Origin: Sandaracinaceae bacterium
Lineage (GTDB): Bacteria > Myxococcota_A > Polyangia > Polyangiales > Houyiibacteriaceae
NCBI GenBank assembly: GCA_020633055.1
Contig: JACKEJ010000017.1
Location: 62,001 to 126,000, forward strand
Reading direction: 5' to 3'
Length of the DNA: 64,000 bases
Shown here: positions 8,724-17,678 of the stretch, one piece after another
Numbering within the stretch: the first letter of the stretch is position 1
How the letters are laid out: each line of letters begins with the position of its first letter
The notes under the pieces: generated by a model
The model's database searches: none
The model's input: the letters and a program-made list of their open reading frames with translations, nothing else
What the model was told of the DNA's origin: nothing
Program-made: the position numbers and the translations under genes

Positions 8724-9719
8724 ATGGCGCAGGGCTCTGATCATTTCGACGGGAGACGCTTCTTCAACCAGCACGCCTCCGGCAAGCGCCACAGCAGCAG
8801 CAGCGACACCTTCAAGTGGTTCGCCACGCGCAAGCGCCCGAAGATCACGCCAGTACCGAGTGAGCCTGGGTCGGCGCCAGTCGAGCGCGTGATGGGCCCC
8901 GACGTGCGCGTCACGTGGGTGGGTCACGCCACCGTCCTGTTGCAGCACGATGGGCTGAACATGCTGACGGACCCCATCTGGGCCGAGCGCTGCAGCCCGT
9001 TCGTGTTCGCGGGCCCCAAGCGGTTCAGAGCGCCTGGGATCCGCTTCGAGGACCTGCCTCCCATCGATGTGGTGCTTCTCAGCCACGACCACTACGACCA
9101 CCTCTGCGTATGGACGCTGCAGCGCCTGCAGACGCACTCGGCCCCGATCATCGTCACCGGCAAGCGTGTGGGCGAGGTGCTCGCGCGCAACGGCATAGGC
9201 AACGTGGTGGAGCTCGACTGGTGGGAGTCCACCGAGGTCGCTCCCGGCGTGCTCGTGGTGTTCACCCCGGCACAACACTTCTCGGGGCGCTCCCTGACCG
9301 ACCTCGACAAGCGCCTGTGGGGTGGGCTGTACGTGCACGCGCCGGCGGGAGGCATCTACTACGCGGGGGATACGGGCTACTGCCCACACTTCCGGGAGGT
9401 GCGCGAGCGCCTCGGCAGCCCGCGCGTGGCGCTCCTGCCCATCGGCGCGTTCGAGCCGCGCTGGTTCATGTCGCCTGTCCACATGGACCCGGCGCAGGCC
9501 GTGCAAGCTCACCTGGACCTCGGCGCCGTCACGTCGGTGGCGGTCCACTACGGCAGCTTCGCGCTGGCCGACGACGCGCAGGGGCAGCCGGAGCGGGAGC
9601 TCACCGCAGCGCTCACGGAGCGCAAGGTCAGCCCGCAGCGCTTTCGCATGATCGAGCACGGCTTGGCCGTGACGCTGCCACGCAACGCGCGGGAGCACGG
9701 CGAGGATGCGCGCCCCTGA
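8724..9719 (+). CDS. Metallo-beta-lactamase-fold hydrolase, NAPE-PLD/UlaG-like
   Basis: The 331-residue cytoplasmic protein contains VTWVGHATVLLQ, then LSHDHYDHL, giving the metal-binding HxHxDH set (near residue 117-122), a later His in TPAQHFSGR, and Asp in YYAGDTGYCPHF, plus a C-terminal His in AVHYGSF. The order and the GHATVLL start are typical of the branch containing N-acyl-phosphatidylethanolamine phospholipase D and UlaG-type lactonases. It would be a two-metal (Zn) hydrolase. Phospholipid cleavage is a guess from family resemblance. The next gene begins near its 3' end, so the two may be co-transcribed. Confidence 0.85.
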   Translation: MAQGSDHFDGRRFFNQHASGKRHSSSSDTFKWFATRKRPKITPVPSEPGSAPVERVMGPDVRVTWVGHATVLLQHDGLNMLTDPIWAERCSPFVFAGPKRFRAPGIRFEDLPPIDVVLLSHDHYDHLCVWTLQRLQTHSAPIIVTGKRVGEVLARNGIGNVVELDWWESTEVAPGVLVVFTPAQHFSGRSLTDLDKRLWGGLYVHAPAGGIYYAGDTGYCPHFREVRERLGSPRVALLPIGAFEPRWFMSPVHMDPAQAVQAHLDLGAVTSVAVHYGSFALADDAQGQPERELTAALTERKVSPQRFRMIEHGLAVTLPRNAREHGEDARP

Positions 9720-9759
9720 GCGCTCCGCACAAGCGTGTTCGAACGTGACGCTGACCGCG

Positions 9760-10692
9760 GTGTGGAGTGGTCGGCGCGCCACTCCGTGGCGGTTGGGCAG
9801 ATGGTCGTGCGCTGCCGTCATGCTGACCCTCGCCGCCTGTCGTGAGCCCGCCCCCCGGCGCGACGTACTCGAGTACTTGCGCGTGGGCGTCGCTCCGCGC
9901 GAAGAAGCCGCTGCGCTCACGCGAGCCTTCGAGCGAGACGGCTACCGTGTGCGCTCGCTGGTGGACTTGGAGGAGCTCGTCATGCTGGATGCGTCCGACC
10001 CTGGCGGGGCGACTGCGCTGCGCATCGTCACACCGGTGGGGGTGGTGCTCGGTCTCGACGCGCCCGACCGACGCTTCCCCACGCGGGAACGTGTGCGTGG
10101 CCTCCCCGCGCCTCTGTCCGGCACGGACTTGGATGGCGACGGCCGCGTCGAGCTGCTCGTCGCGTTGGTGGACAGCGCGCGGCCGGCCGAGTGCGTGGCG
10201 GTGGTGCGCATCGACGAGCATCGACGCGCGGTCGAGGTCCCGGTGGACACCCGCGTCGTTCAAGAGGGGGCGTGCGTCGAGCGCGCCGAGGACGTGGGGG
10301 GAGACGCGCGGGCGGAGCTGTTGGTAGTGGCCCGCTACCCGCTGCCGGCGCTGCCAGTGCCGGCTGGGGTGTCCGTTCCGCTCACGGGTCACGAAGGGCG
10401 CTTCGTCCCCATGCAGGCCGCCGTGGGACGCTACTTTGCCGGGGAGCGGACGGTACGCATGGAGCGCCTGGGCGATGCGCGTCGCGTGGGGGATGCCCGC
10501 ACCATCAGCCGTCTTGCCGTGGAGCTAGGGCTGCTGGTGTGGTTCGAGGGGGGCGACCCCGACCGCGCCATCCTGGCCTTGGATGCCCAGGCAGAAGGGG
10601 GGCACGTGGACGCCCTGGCCGCCGGCCGCGCGCTCATCCGGACCCTGCACGAGCGCGCCGGGGGGCGTGCTTCCGACGCGGAAACGGAGTAG
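9760..10692 (+). CDS. Predicted lipoprotein of unknown function
   Basis: This protein of about 310 residues has a lipoprotein signal ending in VMLTLAAC. I prefer GTG 9760, giving a 27-residue signal; ATG 9706 would give an unusually long 45-residue leader overlapping the upstream gene. The mature part contains a GTDLDGDGRVELLV stretch, resembling VCBS/FG-GAP-like repeats with Asp-rich calcium-type loops, and a second similar segment (EDVGGDARAELLVV), both at residues about 120-190. The C-terminal part is helical. It lies just ahead of smpB (8 bp gap), so they may be co-transcribed. Confidence 0.65.
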   Translation: MWSGRRATPWRLGRWSCAAVMLTLAACREPAPRRDVLEYLRVGVAPREEAAALTRAFERDGYRVRSLVDLEELVMLDASDPGGATALRIVTPVGVVLGLDAPDRRFPTRERVRGLPAPLSGTDLDGDGRVELLVALVDSARPAECVAVVRIDEHRRAVEVPVDTRVVQEGACVERAEDVGGDARAELLVVARYPLPALPVPAGVSVPLTGHEGRFVPMQAAVGRYFAGERTVRMERLGDARRVGDARTISRLAVELGLLVWFEGGDPDRAILALDAQAEGGHVDALAAGRALIRTLHERAGGRASDAETE

Positions 10693-10700
10693 ACCCCGCC

Positions 10701-11183
10701 GTGGCCAAGAAGCGTGTCGAAAAGGGCGTGGCGGGCATGGAGCTGCTCGTCTGCCGCAACCCGAAGGCAGCGCAGCTGTACGACATCGAGGACAAGCTCG
10801 AGGTGGGCATGGTGCTCACCGGCAGCGAGGTGAAGAGTCTGCGCAACCGCAAGGGCGACCTGGACGGGGCGTACGCGGTCATCGAGAACGAAGAGCTGTT
10901 CCTGCACAAGATGCACATCGCGCCCTACGCGCAGAGCGGCTACGCGGGGCACGTGCCCAAGGCCGTGCGCAAGCTGCTGGCGCACCGCGAGGAGATCGAC
11001 AAGTGGCGCGGCAAGCTCACGACCAAGGGCTACACGCTGGTCCCGCTGCAGGTCTACTTCAAGAACGGCGTGGCCAAGTGCCAGCTGGGGCTGGGGCGAG
11101 GCAAGAAGAAGGGCGACGAGCGCGAAGCCCTCAAGGCCAAGGCCGAGCTCAACGAGGCCCGCGAGGCGGCGCGGCGGCGATGA
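10701..11183 (+). CDS. smpB: SsrA (tmRNA)-binding protein SmpB
   Basis: The 160-residue protein matches SmpB throughout: CRNPKAAQLYDIEDKLEVGM, the GSEVKSLRNRKGDLDGAYA segment, ELFLHKMHIAPY, KLLAHREEI and the basic C-terminal tail (GRGKKKGDEREALKAKAE). It binds tmRNA and brings it to stalled ribosomes for trans-translation. The start is GTG 10701, directly after the preceding stop. Its own stop overlaps the next ATG by four bases. No tmRNA gene is visible in this window. Confidence 0.96.
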   Translation: MAKKRVEKGVAGMELLVCRNPKAAQLYDIEDKLEVGMVLTGSEVKSLRNRKGDLDGAYAVIENEELFLHKMHIAPYAQSGYAGHVPKAVRKLLAHREEIDKWRGKLTTKGYTLVPLQVYFKNGVAKCQLGLGRGKKKGDEREALKAKAELNEAREAARRR

Positions 11184-11455
11184 GCCAGACGCACGCCACG
11201 CTCAGCCTCGCCGACGGTCGGCAAGGCGCCTTGCTCGGGTGGGACGGGAGCTTCCTGGAGGTGCGCCTGTCGGTGCCGTTCGCACCCGGCGCGCCAGTGC
11301 GCGTGGTGCTCGACTTGGACGCGCCGCTGCCCGTCGAGTGCAAGTCGCTCGGGAGCAAGCGCGACGACGAGGGGCGCTTCGTCGTCCGCCTGCGCCCGAT
11401 GACGCTCCCCAAGCCGTCGCGGCTCGCGCTCGAGGCGTGGTTCAAACGCGGCTGA
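11180..11455 (+). CDS. Small hypothetical protein coupled to smpB, PilZ-like in outline
   Basis: The 91-residue, all-beta-looking protein ends in an amphipathic helix (SRLALEAWFKRG). The outline (strands LSVPFAPGAPVRVVLDL, then RFVVRLRPMTLPKPSRL) resembles small PilZ domains, but the c-di-GMP-binding RxxxR and (D/N)xSxxG motifs are not there, so ligand binding is doubtful. Translation is coupled to smpB by an ATGA overlap. It converges on thrC. A functional link to trans-translation is not implied. Confidence 0.65.
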   Translation: MSQTHATLSLADGRQGALLGWDGSFLEVRLSVPFAPGAPVRVVLDLDAPLPVECKSLGSKRDDEGRFVVRLRPMTLPKPSRLALEAWFKRG

Positions 11456-11479
11456 GCCCAGGCCCGCCGAGCCCGCGGC

Positions 11480-12808
11480 TCAGAGGTGGAAGCCGCCCAG
11501 GACTTCGCGCTTCACGGCCTCGAAGTCGTTCGGCAGGTCGATCGGCGCGTTGGGGTGCTGGCTGGTCACACCCTCGATGCGGCTCTCGTGGTAGCGAATC
11601 TTGAACTGCGTGAACTTCAGGCCATTGGCGGTGGAGACGACCACGACCCGTTGACCGGGCTGGATGTTCCCCGCGGCCACCTGCTTCTCCAGGGCTGCGA
11701 GCGCGACACCTGTGTGCGGGCAGGTGTAGGCGCCGCTGCGGTCGGCGCTGGCGGAGGCCTCGGCCAGCTCGGCTTCGCTCGCTTGCTCGACGATGCCGTC
11801 GAACTTCTGCAGCGTGCGGATGGCGCGGCGCACGCTGACCGGGTTGCCGATGCGGATGGCGCTGGCCTCGGTGGGGCCGGCCGTGATGGCTGCGAACTTG
11901 TCGTAGCCCGCCTTGTAGGCGAGGTAGAGAGGGTTGGCCTGCTGCGCCTGAGCCAGCATGAGGCGCGGGCGGCGGTTCACCAGGCCGAGCTCGAAGAGCA
12001 TGTCGAAGCCCGCGCCGAGCGCGGCCACGTTGCCCAGGTTGCCGCCGGGGATGATGACCCAATCGGGCACGTTCCAGTCGAACTGCTGGGCGATCTCGAT
12101 GGCGACCGTCTTCTGCCCCTCGAGGCGCAGCGAGTTCATGGAGTTGGCCAGGTAGATGCCCTGCTCCAGCGCGAGCTTCTGCACGATGGCCATGCAGCCA
12201 TCGAAGTCTGTGTCGAGCGCGCACACCTTGGCGCCGTTGGCGAGGGGCTGCACCAGCTGGGCCGTGCTGATCTTGCCCTTGGGCAGCAGCACCACGCTGG
12301 GGATCCCGGCGCTGGCGCAGTAGGCGGCGAGGGCCGCGCTGGTGTCGCCGGTGGACGCGCACGCGATGGCCTTGATGGGCTTTCCGTCCGCGATCATCTG
12401 CTTCACCGTGCTGACGAGCACCGTCATGCCCAGGTCCTTGAACGACCCGGTGTGCGAGTTGCCGCAGTTCTTGATCCACAGCTCGTCGAGGCCCAGCGAC
12501 TTGCCGTAGCGCTCGGCCCAGAAGAGGTTGCTGCCGCCCTCGGCGGTGCTCACCACGTTCTCGTCGCGCAGGTGCGGCTGCACCCACTCCTTCTTGCCCC
12601 ACACGCCGCTGCCGTAGGGCCACTGGCGGGTCATCCAGCGACCGTCGAAGGTGGCCTTCCACTCGTCCGCGCTCTTGGCCTTGAGGGCCTCGATGTCGTG
12701 GCGCACCTCCAGCAGCTCACCGCACGTCGGGCATTGATAGATGACGGTGTCGAGGGGCCAGCTGCCGGAGCAGCCCGCGGTGCATCGGAACGAAGCGCTG
12801 AGGGACAT
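11480..12808 (-). CDS. thrC: Threonine synthase
   Basis: The 442-residue PLP enzyme converts O-phosphohomoserine to threonine. It starts with a rubredoxin-like Cys4 zinc knuckle (residues about 8-33: C-x3-C ... CPTC), a feature of one ThrC subclass. The PLP lysine lies in NSHTGSFKDLGM, the phosphate-binding loop in CASTGDTSAA, and IIPGGNLGNVAALGAGF supports the fold II assignment. I chose ATG 12808 instead of the upstream 12832 because a good -10 box (TATACT at 12823-12818) lies between them, so 12832 would precede the transcript. It is monocistronic and convergent with the smpB operon. Confidence 0.95.
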   Translation of the reverse strand: MSLSASFRCTAGCSGSWPLDTVIYQCPTCGELLEVRHDIEALKAKSADEWKATFDGRWMTRQWPYGSGVWGKKEWVQPHLRDENVVSTAEGGSNLFWAERYGKSLGLDELWIKNCGNSHTGSFKDLGMTVLVSTVKQMIADGKPIKAIACASTGDTSAALAAYCASAGIPSVVLLPKGKISTAQLVQPLANGAKVCALDTDFDGCMAIVQKLALEQGIYLANSMNSLRLEGQKTVAIEIAQQFDWNVPDWVIIPGGNLGNVAALGAGFDMLFELGLVNRRPRLMLAQAQQANPLYLAYKAGYDKFAAITAGPTEASAIRIGNPVSVRRAIRTLQKFDGIVEQASEAELAEASASADRSGAYTCPHTGVALAALEKQVAAGNIQPGQRVVVVSTANGLKFTQFKIRYHESRIEGVTSQHPNAPIDLPNDFEAVKREVLGGFHL

Positions 12809-12817
12809 GGTGGCGCG

Positions 12818-12845
12818 AGTATATCGGCTCACGGGGGTGTGGCCA
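12818..12845 (-). promoter_or_regulatory. Promoter candidate for thrC
   Basis: On the minus strand TGGCCA (12845-12840), a 16-base spacer and TATACT (12823-12818) fit a sigma-70 promoter, with five of six bases matching the -10 consensus. The transcript would begin within a few bases of the ATG at 12808, making it almost leaderless. Confidence 0.55.
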
Positions 12846-12941
12846 GCGCTCGCCTCGTCAATATCGGGGCGACGTGGCGCGACGCCGAGAGCCGCGGCAC
12901 GTCGGTCGTCATGGCTCGCTGCCGTGGTTCTGCAGCGAACT

Positions 12942-14027
12942 CTAGCAGCAGGCGCCCGGGCCGGCGCTGGCCTGCGCCTCGGCGTAGTGCCGCGCGGCCA
13001 GGGTGGGGTCGCACGGGAACGCGCCGTAGTGCTCCCCCGGGACGGTGACGTCGAAGAACGGCGCGAAGCGCGTGGCGTTCAACATGGCGGCGGTGTTGCG
13101 GCAGACCCGCTCGGGGCGACCACGCTCGAAGGCGTGGTGGTCGTCCAACCAGAACAGCGTCTCCGCCCCGGAGATGCCACCGCGGTAGGTGGCGACCTGG
13201 CCGTAGTCCTCGCACTGCGGGTCCAGCCCTGGGAGCTTGAACAGGCGGTACGTGACGGACGAGAACCGGGCGGGGCCGATCTTGCCGGCGACCTCTGGGC
13301 TCTGGATGACGATCGGAGCGCGCGTGACGACCCGCGGGTCGGTGAACCCGAGCCCCTTCGCGAGGTGCAGGAAGTCCGCCTCGTAGAGCGCGCCGCCCAG
13401 GCACTCGGCGTACAGCACGGGGTCTCGCTGCACGTGCTCTGGCAGGCGTCGGTCGACCACCACGTCGCTCAGGTACAGCTCGCCGCCGGTCCGCAGGACG
13501 CGCGCGACCTCGGTCAGGACGAGGTCCTTGCGCGGACTCAGGTTCACGACGCAGTTGGACACGACGACGTCCACCGACGCGTCCGCGAGTCCTACGTCAC
13601 GCAGGTCCTCGATGAAGCCCCGGTGGAAGCGCGTGTTCGGTTCGGGGAACCCGAAGCGCTGCGCGTGCCAGGCCTCGGTGGCGCGCGCCAGGTCCAGCTG
13701 CTCGGCGGTCATGTCCACGCCGTGGACGACACCCTCCGGCCCCGCCATCTGCGCGAGAACGAACACGTCGCGCCCCGTGCCGCAGCCGAGGTCGACCACC
13801 GTCGCGCCGGTGAGCGCGTGCGGGATGGGGAAGCCGCAGCCGTAGAAGCGCGCCTCGACGTCGGGGTGGACGTTGGCGAGCGCGTCGGCGATCCAGGGGG
13901 CGGGCGCGCCGCTTGCGCAGCAGGCGTTCGTGGCCAGGTCGGCGCTCGAAGCGAGCTGCTTTCCATAGTAGTCGCGCACGAAGCTCTGGATCGCGTCGGC
14001 GCTCGGGGGCGGGGTGGGGTCGCTCAT
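12942..14027 (-). CDS. arsM: Arsenite S-adenosylmethionine methyltransferase ArsM
   Basis: The 361-residue class I SAM methyltransferase has motif I VVDLGCGTGRDVFVLAQ at residues about 77-93. It carries the cysteines expected of ArsM: a CC pair near residue 37 (TNACCASG), one at about 172 in SNCVVNLSP, and one near 222 in AECLGGALYEAD. The C-terminus ends in a further CC pair. It methylates trivalent arsenic stepwise to di- and trimethylated, partly volatile forms. No arsR, arsB or arsC lies nearby, so it is an orphan arsenic gene. It starts 31 bp after the end of the upstream same-strand gene. Confidence 0.92.
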   Translation of the reverse strand: MSDPTPPPSADAIQSFVRDYYGKQLASSADLATNACCASGAPAPWIADALANVHPDVEARFYGCGFPIPHALTGATVVDLGCGTGRDVFVLAQMAGPEGVVHGVDMTAEQLDLARATEAWHAQRFGFPEPNTRFHRGFIEDLRDVGLADASVDVVVSNCVVNLSPRKDLVLTEVARVLRTGGELYLSDVVVDRRLPEHVQRDPVLYAECLGGALYEADFLHLAKGLGFTDPRVVTRAPIVIQSPEVAGKIGPARFSSVTYRLFKLPGLDPQCEDYGQVATYRGGISGAETLFWLDDHHAFERGRPERVCRNTAAMLNATRFAPFFDVTVPGEHYGAFPCDPTLAARHYAEAQASAGPGACC

Positions 14028-14057
14028 GGGAGGTGGTGCGCGTTCGCGCGCCCTTCG

Positions 14058-15587
14058 TTACGGGGTGGCGGAAGGGGCGCTGGCGCCCGGGGTCTCGGGG
14101 GCGCTGGAGCCACCGGTGGGCGGGCGGGGGAGGGAGCCTCCGGGTGCGGCGGCCGCGGCGCGTCGTCGTTCGGCCTCACGCGCCCACGCCTCGAACTGGC
14201 GACGCGCGAGGTCGAGGCCGAACCGGACATCGGCAGCGCTCGCGCGCCCGCGGATGATCACCCGCTCCCCGTGTGCTTCGAACGTGAAGCTCTCCAGCAC
14301 CGCGATGCGATCTCCGAGGATGATGCGGGCCATCGCGTTCCGTAGCGCCGCGTCGCGCTGCGCCGTCCAGTAGGCGATGCCGTCGAGCGCCGCCTGCTCG
14401 CTCGGGTACACCGCCAGGCCGTCGATGCCGACCATGCGCGGCCCCACCTCGCGGACAGCCAGACGCGCGCGCACCGGGATTACGTTGGGGTCGCCGCCCA
14501 TGAGGAACGCATGCACACCCTCCACCTCGAGGCTGAGTCCTTCGTTCGGCCCCATGGACAACAGCACGTCGGGACCGCTCGCCTCCTCGAGCCCTTCCTC
14601 GTCGGCCGCGCGCGCCGCCCGTGCCTGGGTCATGGCCAGCACCACCGCCAGGTCCTCGGGGCGGGAGATGGTGAAGTGCTGCGGGCTCAGCAGCGCCACC
14701 TCCCGCGGGGTCTCACCCTCGTTCGCCCAGGGCGCGACGGGCACCCCTTCGCGGGTGGACCACGTCGCCGTCGTCCCGCGCGCTGCCGCCATGCGGTCGA
14801 CAGCGGCGCGCGTGAAGGCTTCGTCGTGAACGTGTCGGCCGGCCACCATGATGCGGCTGCGATAGCGGTTGGGGGTGGCGATGAGGACACGCTCGAGGTC
14901 GGTCAGGGGATCGATCCCGGAGCCCCCCAGCAGCTCCTGCCAGTCGGGTACGGCGGCGATCAGGGCGCGCACGTCCTCTGCCACGACCGACTGCCGCAGG
15001 CGCGCCATGTCCAGGCGCAGCGCCAGCTGGGCGCCAGCTGGAATGCGCGCCGGGCCCCGGATCGTGGCGTTCGCGACAGGGATTCGCGCTCGAACCGGCC
15101 CCGCGTCGACGCTCGCGTCCTCGCTCGCGCCAGCGTCGGCGACCATGTCGGGCACGCCGCCGTCGAGCAGGTCGACGTCCTGCCGGTCGTCGATCGGCCC
15201 CGTGTCGGGCACGCCGGCGTCTTGCTCTCCGTGCCCCTCGCGTGAGTCCTCTGGCACGCCCGCGTCGGGCTGCGGGGGGTTGGCCGCCGTGCCCTCCGCG
15301 TCCCCCTCGCCGCTCGCCGCAGGTTCGGGTACCGGCGCGGGCGGGGGTGGCTCGACGGGCGTGGCGTCGACGAGGACGGTATCCATTGCCTCGGTCATGC
15401 CGAACTCCACCTCGTCGGGCATGCCGAACTCGAACTCGAGCTGCGGTGCGGTGGCCATCGAGGACACGGTCAGCGCGATCGCCGCGTGGAACGCGAGCGA
15501 GAGCCCCAGGGCCAAGGGCAGGGCGTACTGGAGCATCCTCGAGCGTGGCACGTGCTCCTGGACGCCTTCGCGGGCGCCCTCATTCAT
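14058..15587 (-). CDS. Membrane-anchored Asp/Gly-rich protein of unknown function
   Basis: The 509-residue protein has one uncleaved N-terminal transmembrane segment (residues about 20-42, ending FHAAIALTVSSMA), then a Pro/Glu- and Asp-Ala-Gly-rich linker to about residue 165 with several DAGVPD-like repeats. A globular domain of about 280 residues follows, and a Pro/Ser/Thr-rich tail. The N-terminal layout (cytoplasmic stub, one helix, Pro-rich linker) resembles TonB/GltJ-type energy-coupling proteins, but the C-terminal TonB fold is not apparent. Domain unknown. arsM follows 30 bp downstream and may share its transcript. Confidence 0.7.
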   Translation of the reverse strand: MNEGAREGVQEHVPRSRMLQYALPLALGLSLAFHAAIALTVSSMATAPQLEFEFGMPDEVEFGMTEAMDTVLVDATPVEPPPPAPVPEPAASGEGDAEGTAANPPQPDAGVPEDSREGHGEQDAGVPDTGPIDDRQDVDLLDGGVPDMVADAGASEDASVDAGPVRARIPVANATIRGPARIPAGAQLALRLDMARLRQSVVAEDVRALIAAVPDWQELLGGSGIDPLTDLERVLIATPNRYRSRIMVAGRHVHDEAFTRAAVDRMAAARGTTATWSTREGVPVAPWANEGETPREVALLSPQHFTISRPEDLAVVLAMTQARAARAADEEGLEEASGPDVLLSMGPNEGLSLEVEGVHAFLMGGDPNVIPVRARLAVREVGPRMVGIDGLAVYPSEQAALDGIAYWTAQRDAALRNAMARIILGDRIAVLESFTFEAHGERVIIRGRASAADVRFGLDLARRQFEAWAREAERRRAAAAAPGGSLPRPPTGGSSAPETPGASAPSATP

Positions 15588-15708
15588 GAGCGGCTTGGGG
15601 GCAGGGGTTGACGGCGTTGCGAGGTGGGTTCAAGGGTTCACCGTAGCTCGGGGCGCAGCGCGCCCGCCCCGAACGCTGGGAATGTTGCCACGGCGCCGTT
15701 GATTCCTC

Positions 15709-17595
15709 ATGTCCGCAATGTCTCTGCCTCACGCTCACTCGCGTTCGCCTCTTCCGTTCCGCCCATGCCTGCGCACGGGCCGTGGCGTCTCTAGCATCCG
15801 TCGTGGACTGGGGCTGTGTGGCCTCGCGGCGGTCCTGGTTGCGGGCTGCGGTGGCGAACCGGCCGAGGGCACCGACGAGCCGAGCGTCGCGGAGACGGCG
15901 GGCACCGAAGGGGAAGGCAGCGAGCCGACCACCGCGACCGAGGCGGCCAGCGATGCGGAAGACGGCGGCGTGGAGGATGGTGGCGCCGACGGGGGCGAGG
16001 CGACCGCGGGGGTGCCCAAGCGCATCTTCGCGGGACGGTTCGTGGTGAACGTGCGTGTCGGTGCCGCCGAGACGGCCACGCGCATCGGCCGGCTGCGTGC
16101 GGGGGCGGTGCTCACCGCCAAGACCTCCTCGCCCGTGGGCTACGACGACTGCCCGGGTGGGTGGTACGAGTTGAGCACGGGGGGCTTCGTTTGCAACCGA
16201 CGCGAGGTCATCGCGTTCGACGGTGATCGCCTGCCCGAGGTGCGCTTCCGTCAGCCCCGTATGGCGGACCCGCTGCCGTACGAGTACGGCTACATCCGCA
16301 GCGAAGTGCCCGTCTATCGCCGCCCGCCGACCGACGCCGAGGCGATGGAGCACGAGGGCTGGCGCCCGCCGCGTCCAGAGGGCGAGGAAGAGGCAGCTGC
16401 CGGCACCGTGAGCGGCACCGCGCGCCCCGACGGTGGTTCGGGCAACGCCGTCGCGGCAGGTACCGCGGCGCGTCCTGCGGGCTCGACGCCCGCACCTGCA
16501 GGCGAGGTCGCGGCCAGCGGCATGCAGGCTGCGGCGGCGGGCAACCCTGCGGCGACGCCAGCAGGGGAGGGAGCGCCGACGATGGCCTCCGCGCGACCCG
16601 CGGAAGCGGCCGTGGCAGCCGCCGGGTCTGCTCCGCCCGTCGCGGCGGCGCCCGCCGAGAGCGAGGAGCCCGAGGCCGAGGAGCCCGCCGAGCCCATCAC
16701 GTTGGAGTCGCTGCGAGGGGAGGGCGTGGTGCACCACCGGGCGATGCGTGGCTTCTGGGTCAGCCTGGACCGCCGCATCCGCTCGGGTCCGCGGCGCTAC
16801 TGGCGCACCCAGAACGCTGGCTTCGTGCCCGCCCGGGCCGTCGCCACACGCGAGGGCAGCTCCTTCCAGGGGCTGGCGCTGGACGAGACCACCACCTTGC
16901 CCGTCGGGTTCATCTCACGGCGCCAGGGCACCAACGCCGAGACCATGGATCCCGAGCGTGGGCGCCTGCGTCGCGCGCGGCGCGCCTATCACCGCGACTC
17001 GTTCGCCATCGCGCGTGAGGAGCGCGTGGGCAACCGCGACTACTACGTCACCGCCGACGGGCTCTACTACCGCGCGGACCAGGTCATGCGGGTGGACCGC
17101 GTCGAGCGGGAGGAGCGCATCCCCGCGGGCGTGAAGTGGGTGGAGGTGAACCTCGAGAACCAAACCCTCGTGGCCTACGATGGCGACACGCCCGCCTATG
17201 TGACGCTCATCTCTTCCGGGCGCGTGAAGCGGCGCGGGGACGAGGACCACGATCACCACACGCCGAGCGGTGTGTTCCGCATTCGCGAGAAGCACATCAC
17301 GAACACGATGGACGGTGACGGCACGGTCGTGGACGGTCCATACAGCATCGAGGATGTGCCCTACGTGCAGTACTTCTGGCGCTCCTATGCGTTCCACACG
17401 GCCTTCTGGCACGACAACTTCGGGCGCACGAAGAGCCATGGCTGCGTGAACATGTCGCCCCTCGACTCGCGCTGGCTCTTCAACTGGACCACGCCCGGCC
17501 TCCCGACCGGCTGGCACTCCGTGTGGGCGCCCGAAGACGAAGAGGACACCACGCCCACGTACGTCTGGGTGCACGGCGAGACACCGCTGGGCTGA
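15709..17595 (+). CDS. L,D-transpeptidase (YkuD) lipoprotein with SH3-like domain
   Basis: The 628-residue protein has a lipoprotein signal (LCGLAAVLVAGC, Cys near residue 46), an acidic linker, and an SH3b-like domain (residues about 105-170: VVNVRVGAAETATRIGRLR ... GGWYEL). A long Pro/Ala/Glu low-complexity stretch follows (about 220-330), then a second wall-binding-like region, and finally a YkuD catalytic domain with SGVFRIREKHI, FHTAFWHDNFG and the nucleophile motif SHGCVNMS near residue 570. It should form 3-3 peptidoglycan cross-links or attach proteins to the wall from the periplasmic face. The low-complexity insert splitting the protein is unusual in length. The last residues carry an Asp/Glu/Thr-rich segment. 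Confidence 0.92.
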   Translation: MSAMSLPHAHSRSPLPFRPCLRTGRGVSSIRRGLGLCGLAAVLVAGCGGEPAEGTDEPSVAETAGTEGEGSEPTTATEAASDAEDGGVEDGGADGGEATAGVPKRIFAGRFVVNVRVGAAETATRIGRLRAGAVLTAKTSSPVGYDDCPGGWYELSTGGFVCNRREVIAFDGDRLPEVRFRQPRMADPLPYEYGYIRSEVPVYRRPPTDAEAMEHEGWRPPRPEGEEEAAAGTVSGTARPDGGSGNAVAAGTAARPAGSTPAPAGEVAASGMQAAAAGNPAATPAGEGAPTMASARPAEAAVAAAGSAPPVAAAPAESEEPEAEEPAEPITLESLRGEGVVHHRAMRGFWVSLDRRIRSGPRRYWRTQNAGFVPARAVATREGSSFQGLALDETTTLPVGFISRRQGTNAETMDPERGRLRRARRAYHRDSFAIAREERVGNRDYYVTADGLYYRADQVMRVDRVEREERIPAGVKWVEVNLENQTLVAYDGDTPAYVTLISSGRVKRRGDEDHDHHTPSGVFRIREKHITNTMDGDGTVVDGPYSIEDVPYVQYFWRSYAFHTAFWHDNFGRTKSHGCVNMSPLDSRWLFNWTTPGLPTGWHSVWAPEDEEDTTPTYVWVHGETPLG

Positions 17596-17678
17596 GGCGC
17601 GGAAACACGAACCGGCCCGTCGCAGAAAAGTCGGCGCAACGGGGTGGGTCTCGCGTACAGTGGCGGTCGACGGCACCC

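Noticed and set aside
6636..9920. A 1094-codon minus-strand open frame opposite the acyl-CoA dehydrogenase and metallo-hydrolase genes.
   Set aside because: Antisense shadow: composition (Arg, His, Val, Ala runs) is that of reversed codons. Both plus-strand genes are certain.
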